Shown in pieces: positions 40,027 to 50,350 of a stretch of 64,000 bases of DNA. The notes under the pieces were generated by a model. That model had not been told where the DNA came from. It did not search any database and was given only the letters and a program-made list of their open reading frames with translations. The position numbers and the translations under genes are program-made. Within the stretch, counting starts at the first letter, position 1. The number at the start of each line of letters is the position of its first letter. The stretch is from Loxodes magnus (taxonomy: Eukaryota; Ciliophora; Karyorelictea; Loxodida; Loxodidae): the NCBI GenBank assembly GCA_946699065.1, contig CAMPDV010000056.1:930001-994000 (forward strand), read 5' to 3'.

Positions 40027-40325
40027 TGCTGGAGGTCCAAGGACATGGCAGGATTGCGTCTCATTGCATCACCAAAGCAGAGGACGACATGTGTCAATTA
40101 TGGGTACTTAAATTCCCCACATCTGATGAAGCTCGCAATATTATTTCTTTTTCGTTCCAGAATTAAATCCAAGTTAAGCCAGTGCCGAAGGTCTAAGAAT
40201 CTTATGTCTCGAGGCCAAACCAGAGCAGAGGAAGACATAAAGTCGATTATGGGTACTTAACTTCCCCAACCTCTGATGAAGATGACCTTGTTGTTCACCT
40301 TCGAACAACTATGGCGATTTTAAAA
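40027..40325 (+). ncRNA. GC-rich island of two diverged ~148-bp tandem units, possible structured RNA
   Basis: This stretch is far richer in G and C than anything nearby. It consists of two diverged units of about 148 bp. The best-conserved cores are 40077-40131 and 40225-40281, both running from GCAGAGGA through TTATGGGTACTTAA to CTGATGAAG. They differ by two single-base indels, which break any common reading frame and argue against coding. CTGATGA joins a box-D-like CTGA and box-C-like TGATGA. The second unit ends in a perfect 7-bp hairpin (GTTGTTC at 40290-40296 with GAACAAC at 40303-40309). A snoRNA-like or other structured RNA, or remnants of an inserted GC-rich sequence, are possible. 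Confidence 0.45.
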
Positions 40326-40605
40326 AATAATATAATAAAAATATTTATCTAATAGGAAACACTTTAAGAAAATAGGCTTCTTGTCTTATAACCTTCTGTA
40401 TTCTGTATTTTTAATCTTTATACCTCTTAAAACATCTATCATTTCTTTTAAACCTCTCTATTTGCTCTCTTATTTTCCTTTATTAAGAATATAATTCCAT
40501 AATAGAACCTACTATCTTCAAGCAGTTTGCCTAAATAACCAATAATGGAGAGTATATAATAATAATTATTATTAATTAAAGTGATACCACCTTTCATTAG
40601 GATCA

Positions 40606-41295
40606 TCACTGATATAATGTTTATAAATGTAAAAAAAAAGTATTCTGGATATATTCTTCATAGTCTTCTTCTGTCTTATGCTTCATTATTACATATCGAC
40701 TATTACTTTTTTCTCCAGGTTTTATTATAGGGATTTGGTTAAAATCTAGTTCTTTTCCAATTATTTACTCTAGTTCTTTTCCAATTATTTACTAGGGTCT
40801 AAATCATATATTTTCTTCAGGTCCGATTTACTAATTTTTTACGTTTGTTATCTTAAGTCTATAAATTTTACCCTCTTGAGCAGCATACAATCTGCTTAAT
40901 TTATTCAGTGTTTTTTAAATTCTTTTATTCTCTTCATTTTGTTTATTTTAATATTTCCAGCATTGTCTTACAAAATGACCAGGTTTTCTGCAGAACTAGC
41001 ATTTAGGTTTTTCCTTCATTCTATTTCTTTTTGCCGGTTGAATTGCTGGCTCTATATCCATAGGATCGTTGTGAGAGAGATTTTTTAGAAACAGACTCTC
41101 AGTAATCTCAGCGAATTAGTTTAATTTTTCTTCTGTCTGCTTGATTCTCTAGTTAAATTCTAATAACTAAGGATGATTGGTGAGTTCAGTCTTGTAGTTA
41201 CTATATAGTATAATTAAGAATAAATAGCAAGCATATTTAATAAAGTAACATATAAAAGAAAGAGTAACTAAAGCAGACAATAACAAAAGAAGCAT
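40606..41295 (-). CDS. CCHC zinc-knuckle protein with N-terminal membrane segment
   Basis: The 229-residue frame opens with a hydrophobic segment (MLLLLLSALVTLSFICYFIK), then a polar coiled region. At about residues 109-122 it has a zinc knuckle CQFCRKPGHFVRQC, the C-x2-C-x4-H-x4-C form that binds single-stranded nucleic acid in retroelement Gag and in cellular proteins. A small duplication follows (QIIGKELE, QIIGKELD), made by two adjacent 24-bp units at about 40749-40797. It ends with two consecutive TGA codons (40606-40608, then 40603-40605), consistent with secure termination where TGA alone is ambiguous. No protease or reverse transcriptase is nearby. The start at 41293-41295 is less sure than the knuckle. 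Confidence 0.7.
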
Positions 41296-41588
41296 TTGAA
41301 ACGATTAGCTTAATTTTATATTTACATTATATAATTAAAGCTTTACATCTTAAGAATGCTAAGTTGCTTGTATAGAGATAATAAATCAATAGAAACCACT
41401 GATAGTAATAATTAAGTTTACTTTATTGAATTAATTATAAGGTTAGAAATTCTAAAATTAGTTTAATTGAAAATGAAAAGTGTTGGAAGTGTATGATATG
41501 CATAACTCCTTCATTTATAGGTAGAAAATAGATATTTACTTTAAATTAAATAGTGACTAATATAAGCAAAGTAGTATTTTAGATATAT

Positions 41589-43313
41589 ATGAAATCAATA
41601 TTTTTACTTCTGTTTTTTAATTTTTGCTTGAGTAAGATAAAGATTGGACTTACTCCTTGATCTCCTTTGACTTATTGCGATCCCTTACCTTTTAGTATGC
41701 AACCTTTTTCTAAAGATATCCAGTAATAATGAATAGGATGATCGCCGGACATGTGACGTTAAATTAGTGTTTTAATGGGGATGGAAAAATATGATTGAGA
41801 TTTCTATTGTGTTGAAATATCTAATTTGAGTATGCTAGTAGCATAGGGCTAAATTGATTTTTCAGTATCAGGTGCCATTATTAATCATTAAACTTTTTAG
41901 ACTTACAGTATAATTTATCCAGACTACAATGCAGGCTTTAAACTTTTGGTTAGAACTAAAGAATACCCTGACTATCTTAAAATTTTTACTGTAATGGATA
42001 TAAGAATCTGGCTTTTATTAATGAGTTATAGTTGCATTTGTGGAATTCTGGTATGATGTTTTGAATCGATGTTCCTTTTAAAGCAAAAGGTATAATACCA
42101 AGATATTAGTGATTATGTTTATCATTTCTATAGTTGCATTTTCTAAATGCCCTTCAAAATAACTTTTTAGTTTTCAAGTAGACTCATTCAATTTGGATTC
42201 TGGTTTGTAGCACTTGTTATTATATAAGCTTACATTTCAGAACTAACAGTTCATTTATCTCAAAAGCAACTGACTCCAGAATATCATAATTTAAGAGATA
42301 TAGAGTAATAAGGAGGGAAAGTACTGACAGTAAGTGAAACACTTAAGTTTCTGAATATTTCCTTTGGAAGTGTTAATTGAGTTACCTTTAACATCGATAT
42401 CTTTTAGCAAAATATTACAGAAACTAGATAATTTCTATTCCAATAACTTACTTCTAGATCTGTCGATGGAATAATGGTTGACCAACCACTGGCTGAGTAC
42501 ATGGCTGCGACTGATTGTTCAATAATTGCAGTAGGAAATGTAGAAATTCCAATTTTTTACGCTTATACATTCAGTAAAAGTTTTGATATACAGATGAGCT
42601 AATAAATAATGGAAAACTAATACAAACTGAAATATTACAGCATTTCTAGGCAACTTTATTAAAAATACATCCAAAATGAAAGAAATTAGTGCCATATTGT
42701 TAAAACTGACTCTTGGAATATAAAAAGCTTCTTAGGAAGCTTTTTAATTATTATATCTGCCTTGATAGCTTCAATTCTAATCTAATTTTTCCAATTTTCT
42801 TATAAATCATGCAAAAGGAGAAAATAGATATCTGCTGAAAAATCGAATTAAGTGGAATGAATGTAAGAAGATAAATCATAGAAATCTCAAAACTATTAAG
42901 CTTAGGATGAAGTATGAACTTTTAAGAAGGAAGAAGAAATTTCATTTTAAGCAGAAAATATTCCTTTTAAAGAGTTAGCCAAATAAATTAATAAGAAGCA
43001 TTTATAAGAATTTTATGCATTATATGATGAAATCCATAAACACTTAAAGAACTGTTATATCGATAATAATGATAATGAAGCTGAAACAATCAACAACTCA
43101 TTAATAGGTTAAACCCTTTAGTTGTAATTCTTTTTATCTAATATAAACCAAACTATCAATAACTCTATAAGACTTCTAATCTATTACTACCACATTTCTC
43201 ACTTATCACTTACATTATTTACTATCTCAAGTGTAAATAATATTATATAAATAGATAGATCTAAGAATCTAGTTAATCGATAAATTAAATAACTTAGCCT
43301 GTAGAATGCGTGA
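41589..43313 (+). CDS. ionotropic glutamate receptor-like channel lacking the amino-terminal domain
   Basis: A ligand-gated channel with eukaryotic iGluR order. A signal peptide (MKSIFLLLFFNFCLS) leads directly into ligand-binding half S1 (IGLTPWSP, GWSPDMWRQISVLMG, IDFSVSGAIINHQTF, IIYPDYNAGFKLLVRT). Then come M1 (about 136-157), the pore loop and M3 (about 180-222, ending AYISELTVHLS where SYTANLAAF is usual), S2 (SVDGIMVDQPLAEYM, IFYAYTFSKSF) and M4 (about 380-403). A cytoplasmic basic and acidic tail follows. The usual 400-residue amino-terminal domain is absent. About nine Trp codons are TGA, several at alignable positions. The first TGA not explained as Trp is 43311-43313; the low-complexity last 80 residues may be overextended. 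Divergent from the zinc-knuckle gene, 293 bp apart. Confidence 0.87.
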
Positions 43314-43423
43314 TATTGAAGGCTATAAAACAAATTGCATATAATAGGCATTTGATTCTGAATTATTAAAGAGCTTATAGGTTTAAATTAAGATGCATAG
43401 TTCATAGAATAATATTTTATTTA

Positions 43424-43993
43424 ATGTAAACTACTAAGTCTGTTATTTTCGTATGTCTTGGGAATATTAATAGAAGTGCTATTGCTGAAGCTTTACTTCG
43501 CATTCATGCTCCTAATATAAAAGTTAAAAGTGCCGGAACAGGTGGACACTTCACAGGTTTATCCGCTAGCTAAGGAATGATATCATCTGCAAAAAAGAAG
43601 AACATTGATCTTTCATATCACAGAGCAAAATAAATAACATAGAATGATTTCGAAGAATTTAATTTAGTAATTGCAATGGATAGTGATAATTTTGAAGATT
43701 TGCTATCAATAGCTCCTAAAAGTTAAGCTCATAAGTTAAAGTTATTCTTACCAACATATGCTCCACATTTAAATATATAAGACACACCTGATCCTTACTA
43801 CGAAGGAAACTATTCAGAAGTAATAGAGATTGTGGAAGAAGGAATTAAAGGATTGATTACAAAAGAAAATCTAAGCATAATACATTCTAAACTTTAATAT
43901 TATTAAATAATATAGGAAATAAACTATTCCGGCTATTTATTTAAGATTCATTAAAATATAGACCAATTGCCTCTTTTATACTAATTGAATTGA
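43424..43993 (+). CDS. low-molecular-weight protein tyrosine phosphatase
   Basis: A small cytosolic acid phosphatase acting on phosphotyrosine. ATG 43424 gives MQTTKSVIFVCLGNINRSAIAEALL; the P-loop CLGNINRS fits C-x5-R-S, with Asn in place of the second Cys of animal CLGNICRS. SAGTGG, AMDSDNFEDLL and the general-acid motif DTPDPYYEG are all present. The family normally ends after the last helix, here IKGLITKENLSIIHSKL at about residue 157. The frame instead continues through TAA and TAG codons to TGA 43991-43993, adding about 32 residues of AT-rich sequence. Either the protein has an extra tail, or TAA at 43898-43900 stops translation, or a small intron lies near the end. Confidence 0.9.
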
Positions 43994-45247
43994 TTTAAAA
44001 AATAGTTAAACTATAAAGTTAGTTGTTCTCCTTTTGAGTTAATTAAAAATAAAAGCTTATATGTAAGAAGCAAATCTTTAATTCAATTTATTAATTCCCA
44101 AGTTTCATACTTTTTAGCGTTTTGCTTGATTCTACTAAATTAGCAAAATAAAGTTCTTAATACAATCATTTATATCCTTTAGTATATTACTTTTTACTAA
44201 AGCATAGACTCAATATGATGTTATGAACATAATCATAGTTTTAATTTATAAGCTAAAAATAAGGAATAAAAAGGAGGTACTAAGCTAAAGTTCTATAAAA
44301 TAGTTTCAAAAAGACTTAAGAATGTAAAAAGTTATGATAAAGTAGTCTTACTATTTTAGATGCTAGCTACATCTATATTATATCTAATTAAATACTTATA
44401 TGCATTTCATTTTATTGTATATCAAAACTAAAAATATATCTTTAGTTTTAACTTTAAGTTCTCATCTAACTGTATTATCATATTAAATCAGCTTAGGCTA
44501 AAAATACACTTTAAAATTATTTGGTTAAAACCAGTCTTAACACATATGTTTACTTTTTCTTCTGCTTCAAGACTAGTGCAACACTTAAGGGAATCAGCAT
44601 AATTTATTAGCCTATAGAAAATTAGCTATTTTGTTTCAATCTTAGCCTAAATAATTACTAAGCATATTAAAAGTCATAAAGATAGATAGTGACCATTTAA
44701 TAGCATAAGAGATAATACTTTTACAATAATACTAATAATGCTTTTAACACTTGACTCATTATTCTACTTATTGCTAAAAACCACCTGCACTCTCTCACAG
44801 ATAAATAATAAATCTCTTTTCCTTTACAAAGGCACTCTATTAATAGCTTTAATAGAAGGATTAGTAAGGGATGATAAGTAATTTATGCTCTCATTACTCT
44901 TTAAGAGATTTTCTTAAAAAGAGATTAAATATGAGGCAATTAGATGAGAAAGTAGTTAATGTTTAAGAAAGTAAAATGTATGATTAAAATAAATTAGAAT
45001 GCTATATTTACGTTTAAGAATAACACTATCTATTTATTAGTACTAAAGCACTTTATTCATTTACTTCTTTAACAGTCTTCAGTTTGGAAGTAAATATACA
45101 GATGTGAGTTGATGAAGATTTTGAGTGACTTAAGAATATGAATAAGAAGCTTTTTTATGTACTATATTGCTTAATGAATGATTAGAGAATTAAATTAAAT
45201 GATGACGATTTTTTGTGTCATTTAACTATTGATAATTAGACATTAAA
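43994..45247. other. AT-rich spacer
   Basis: No feature is recognised. Confidence 0.5.
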
Positions 45248-46487
45248 ATGGGGAATTGCAATTTCAAAACTGATAACTTTGATCCTACAGTAGGTACTTT
45301 TTAATGCAGAAATAAGTAAAAGTCAATTCAATTTTAACTATGTAATAGGTAAAGGAGGATTCGGTAAAGTGTGAAAAGTAGAAAAGAAAAAGGATTGTAT
45401 AATATATGCTATGAAAGAAATGAGTAAAGCTAGAATTATTGCTAAAAGATCAGTTAATTCAGTTATGAACGAAAGGAAACTACTTGCTATGCTTAGACAT
45501 CCGTTTTTAGTTAATATGCATTTTGCCTTTTAAGATAGAGAAAATTTAAATCTTGTAATGGATCTTCTAACTGGAGGAGATTTAAGATATCATCTTGGTC
45601 GTTAGCGACATTTTAGCGAAGATCAAACTAGTAAGTGCTAATATAGAATTTTTTGTAGCTTGCATTATTATAGGGCTTGAGTATTTGCATACAAATGGTA
45701 TCTTACATAGAGATATTAAGCCTGAAAATTTAGTTTTAGATTTGCGAGGATATTTAAGGATAACTGATCTTGGAATTGCAAGAATTTGAAATCCTGAAAA
45801 TGCTTAAGATACTTCAGGCACTCCTGGCTATATGGCGCCTGAGGTAATGTGTAGATAAAATCATGGAGTAGCTGCAGACTATTATGCTGTTGGAGTAATA
45901 TGCTATGAATTTATGACTGGAAAAGTAAGTCTTTATATAGAGACCGTATACTGGGAAGAGTAGAAAAGAAATTAGAGACTAAATTTTGGCTCGTTAAGTC
46001 TAATTGAAAAGACATGAAATTCCGGAAGGATGGAGTTTAGAAGCAGCGGATTTTATAAATAAGGTATCTAATCATACAGCTAATTTAAAGAAAGCCTGTA
46101 AATAGATTAGGTTTAAATGGTCCCATAGAAGTAAAGACTCATATATGACTAAGAAATTACCCTTGATAAAAACTCCTTGAAAAATAAATAGAGCCAGGAT
46201 ATGTTCCAAATTCAAAGGAAGATAACTTTGACTTAAGATAAGTAAAATAAGATTTATGAAAAGAATAAAATGAAGAGCTTCTTAAACAAAATAGTTTGCT
46301 ACTTCGAAGAAATTCGGTTCAAGCTTTATTTAATGGTTATTATTATGAAGCAAGCAACTAGAAGTAAGAGAAAAACTAATTAAAAACTTAGAATCTAACA
46401 AAAAGTCTATCATTTGCTTAGTAATAAAACTCTGCTGTTGAACTCCAAATTTAGAAATCACTTCCTATATCATCTTTAGAAGTTTGA
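45248..46487 (+). CDS. AGC-type Ser/Thr kinase with myristoylation motif, five exons
   Basis: Four 16-nt introns (45294-45309, 45631-45646, 45925-45940, 46064-46079) join into 391 residues; each restores a conserved kinase segment. MGNC at the N terminus fits N-myristoylation with a palmitoylation Cys. The domain shows [15 protein letters not shown], catalytic Lys in [21 protein letters not shown] in place of DFG (ITDLGIARI), [10 protein letters not shown] and the AGC-like [13 protein letters not shown], then WLRNYPWQKLLEKQIEPGYVP. Trp in GKVW, IARIW, HIWL and YPW is TGA. The C-terminal tail is Gln/Asn-rich without the classical FxxF motif. It suits a membrane-tethered PKA/PKG-like or calcium-responsive kinase; its activator is not evident. 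Confidence 0.92.
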
Positions 46488-47450
46488 TAATTAATAGCTT
46501 TAACTTTTACCATTTAATTTTCCACTCTTTTTCCTTAATTTGCTTTTTTTTGGACTTTTTAAGCATAAATTAAAAAATGCACCATATTAATTTCCAAGAT
46601 AAATGTTATTTTAAGACCAAAAAAGTAGTTTAAACAATGACTTATTTAATATAAGACGCTACATAAAATAGATTTACTAAGACATCAAAAGAAAGAGCAA
46701 TAAATGAAAAGCAGTTTTATTATAGTTCTAATATCTTCTAAGGTAAGAAAAAGTAAGCATTAAGTTATCTACTTCAAAAATTAATTTCTATTAATGCTAA
46801 AACCTTTAATCAATCTATGCTAGCTAGATCAAATTATTTTTAATGCATAGTTATTTAGTATTGTATTGTATAAATGCCAAGTAATATGGTTCATAAAAAT
46901 ATACTACAGTGTTAAACTATTTCAATTGTCTTTTTTTTTTATCATTTCTATAGGAATTAAAAAATTTTAAGCTTCCATATAGATTAAAAAATCTAGAATG
47001 TAAAGGATATATAATTGAAGCCATTTTCTTTTTTATGTACTGACTAGAGATAGCTGGTTTTATATTTCTATTGTAATTACGTAGTTAAATATTAATATAA
47101 TAGATATAGATAAATTAAAAATAAGCTGCATATTTAAATACTAACCAAGCTTTATGTCAGCATTATTTTATTATACTTCTTCTAGTTTCATTCTTTCTAT
47201 TAAATTCTTTCCTTTATTTCTAAATCTCGTGGTTATGCATCTTAAGTTTTAGCTTTATGATAATTGCTATTTAAATTAGTTCTCTTTAATTGAAATATCT
47301 TATTGATGATATTCAAAAATAATTAGGAAGCTTCTATTTTATTTAGTTGTAAGTATAAATTTATGCTCTAAGTTTGATATTTAGAAAATACTTAGCTATA
47401 CAAATGAAAATGATGCTATTATTGAAAAGAGGACAGATTATTTGTAGTAT
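46488..47450. other. AT-rich spacer
   Basis: No feature is recognised between the kinase and the ABC transporter. Confidence 0.5.
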
Positions 47451-50350
47451 TCATTTGGTTATTTTAAAACTCGTTAATGAAGAAAGGAAAGTTAAGAAAG
47501 ATGGAAATTAATTGAGAGTTTTTACTTAATTGGTTCCGCTTTTCTCTTTGAAAGAGTTATTTACAGTTATAAAAACATCTTCAAGAGTCGCGTTAGAAAA
47601 TGTCCATTCCATAATGAGGTTTTTTATTTTCTAGTTTTCATTTGTTTCAAGAATCTAGCAGAATTAAATTCCTAAGTCTAAATATTCTTAAGGTAAAATA
47701 AAAATAACGCTTCCTGCATTTTTGTCAAGTATATTCACACATGGCATTAGGGTGCTTACTTCTTAAATTAGCTAATCTACTTAATCAGGTTATGTAACTA
47801 AATGAAAACGATAGAATTTGCAAATTGTATTTTTGAGAGATAATGAAGTGCCAATACATTAAACTTACCCAGATGCAATTACTGCTATTCGATCAGACAA
47901 AACATCAGCTTCCTCCATAGAATGAGTAGTTAGAATTACTGTTCTATTCTTCTTTAACTACTAAATTAATTCTCATACTTATCTTTTTTACTTAGGGTCC
48001 ATTCCTGTTGTAGGTTCATCCAAAAACAGTACTTTAGGATTTCCAACACAACTAATGGCAACTGAAAGTCTTCTCTTCATTCCACCTGAAAAGGTTCTTG
48101 ATTTCTTATTAGTTACATGTGATAAGCCTACTTAGTTTAACAGCTCACTTATTTTTTGATTTAATTACTCTTTGGATATGTCCAGATTTTTAATTTTTGC
48201 AAAGAGATATAAATGTTCATAAGCAGTAAGTTCATCTCATAGTATATCATGCTAGGGACAATATCCAATAATACTTCTTAACTTTTAGATTTCAAAAGCG
48301 TTTTTGTGAATTAGGCAGTCAAACACTTTGGCATATCCTTCTGTAGGATCTAGAAGTCCAGTTAAAATTCCTATTAGCGTAGTTTTACCAGCTCCATTCT
48401 ATCCAAGTAAGCCTAAGCATTCATTATCTTTAATTTATAAATAAGCAGATTAAAGGGCTTATACATCACTTGAGGATTTTCATAGATATTTCATATAAGT
48501 TTTTGAAAGATTCACTAAACGAATGCCCTTAAATTAAAAGGCATTATCAGAATTCTCGTTTGCAATTATGTTACTTTTTTCATGCTCAACTGATACAAAA
48601 GATATAGGTGAAAAGCTATCCATTTGAATATTTTGAACCATGTTTTAATAAGTTTATCCTCTCTTACAATTTAACCCTCAATAGCTTGGTGTCAAAAAGA
48701 AGTAATAAGGGCTGTATTATATCTTACTATGATCGGCCCCCTCTATTATGTGCTATTATATGATCGAAGTACCATAGTAGAACCAAAAAAATGAATGCAT
48801 CCATAAGTATAAAGCCTACACTTGTAAAATCAGAAGGTACATCGTAATCAATTCCTGCCCAGTTAATTGAACCAGTTTTACTATTAACAAAGTCTGAGTA
48901 CTAATAACCATCACCTTTAACCTTTCTTTATTCATCTTAATCATAATGATTACAAGCTTCAGCTCCTATATTCTTAATTATTTTAGAAAAGTGAAAAGGA
49001 GGATAAAAGGAAAAAAAAGTTCTTATAGTGATTCCTCATTCTGGAATATTATTGGAGTAAATGAAAAGAAATAGAAACTAATCTGACATAAATGATTCTA
49101 AAACTAAGCCAACTAAAACAAAGGCAAAACTTAGTGCATATGCTACTTTTGTATTTTCTACCATACTACTAAGACAAAAAGCTAAGCAAGTCATACTGAA
49201 ACCAAAAGCAAAGAACAAATAAATTTAAATCCTAAATTAAAACTTACGGAAGGGGAGAGTTTTTAAATCAATCCATTTAGAAAGCTCAACCAAAAAAGCT
49301 TAATATGCATGACAAAATTAAACAGAAAATAAAAGCAGCAAATATCCAGCTGAGTCAAAAGGGAAATTATCTCATTCCCATTACAATCATTCCTGTTCGT
49401 TACTTATTTTCTTTTTCTCGGACTACTTCTGTGAGAAAAATTACAAAAACAGCTATATAAGGCATAAAAAAATAAAAAGGACCAAAATCTCCTACTACAT
49501 CGGAATCTTGTACATAACGATTAGGAAGAATAGGATAAGATTGCTATTCAGCATTTATTCAAAGTTTTTTCCTTTTTGAATTGGAATTAAATTTATTCTA
49601 TACAGAACTCTGATAATCAATTATTCCATTATCAACTGCTATTTTAACGGCTAAAGTTTATGGATCTGTGAAAACAGGTTTGTTAAAACTTCTAATGAAA
49701 CTCCGAATTTCTATAAGAGAAGCGTTATATAGTAATGTGTAGACATATAAATTAAAAGTTTTATCTTCAGTTTAGCAAGGTAAGTTTACAGTAAACACAT
49801 CTTGGATTTAAATTTACCAATCATTTGTACAAAAGAGGACTCCTGTCTATATTTTTCTAGGGTTATTTTGCAAATAATTAAGATATCCTGATGTATTCGC
49901 GCTTAATAGTTTTATATCTTTGTTCAATTTTAAATTATAACTTTCACCTAAATATCTTATCACATGAGTAGCCCATTCTTATTAACCATTTGAGAAACCT
50001 ATTCCTATTGTTATGCAATCATCATCCAGAAATTCATTTCTGGAGCATTTATTAATTTAAGTTAGATCGTGTATAGTTGTATCCGTATCTTTATGTTGAA
50101 ATTTTCCATATACAACTTTTTGAAGTAAGAGCAAATATAAAAGAACTAAAACCGGACTTAAAAGTATCGAAAGTGAGAGTTTCAAATTTCTTTTGAAAAA
50201 AAGGAAATTTTTTCAAAGTAAAATTCTAAACTAAACTCAGAAGATAATGCAATAGTTTTCTTTTTTATCCTTTTGCTTTATCTTTAAATCCTTATCTTAG
50301 TGATTTGAATCATCAACACTAAATTCTTTTAACTCCTCACCAGTTTACAT
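47451..50350 (-). CDS. ABCA-type half transporter, three exons
   Basis: An ABC transporter of 955 residues with one membrane domain followed by one nucleotide-binding domain in ABCA order. A first helix ([20 protein letters not shown]) is followed by a large extracytoplasmic loop, then helices such as [16 protein letters not shown] and [18 protein letters not shown], and FFLTPSYWGLN before the ATPase. The ATPase shows Walker A GQNGAGKTT (Gln is TAG), Q-loop GYCPQHDIL (Gln is TAG), signature [10 protein letters not shown], Walker [13 protein letters not shown] and H-loop TTHSMEEAD. Two 16-nt introns (48712-48727 and 49232-49247) join the frames; the coding total is 2,868 nt. About ten Trp are TGA. 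The last 20 residues before TGA 47451-47453 extend past the usual ABCA end. Probable role is lipid export. Confidence 0.93.

Noticed and set aside
40045-40260. 71-residue protein in the GC-rich island
   Set aside because: The two tandem units differ by indels that break the frame, and the frame has no recognisable domain.
40271-40325. Hammerhead ribozyme, suggested by CTGATGA followed by CGAAC
   Set aside because: The required GAAA after stem II is missing and stem III cannot be drawn.
40606-41295. Retrotransposon Gag
   Set aside because: No protease, reverse transcriptase, integrase or terminal repeats are visible nearby; a single zinc knuckle is not enough.
45248-46487. Frameshifted kinase pseudogene
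   Set aside because: Every frame break is repaired exactly by a 16-nt GT-AG intron that rejoins conserved kinase segments.
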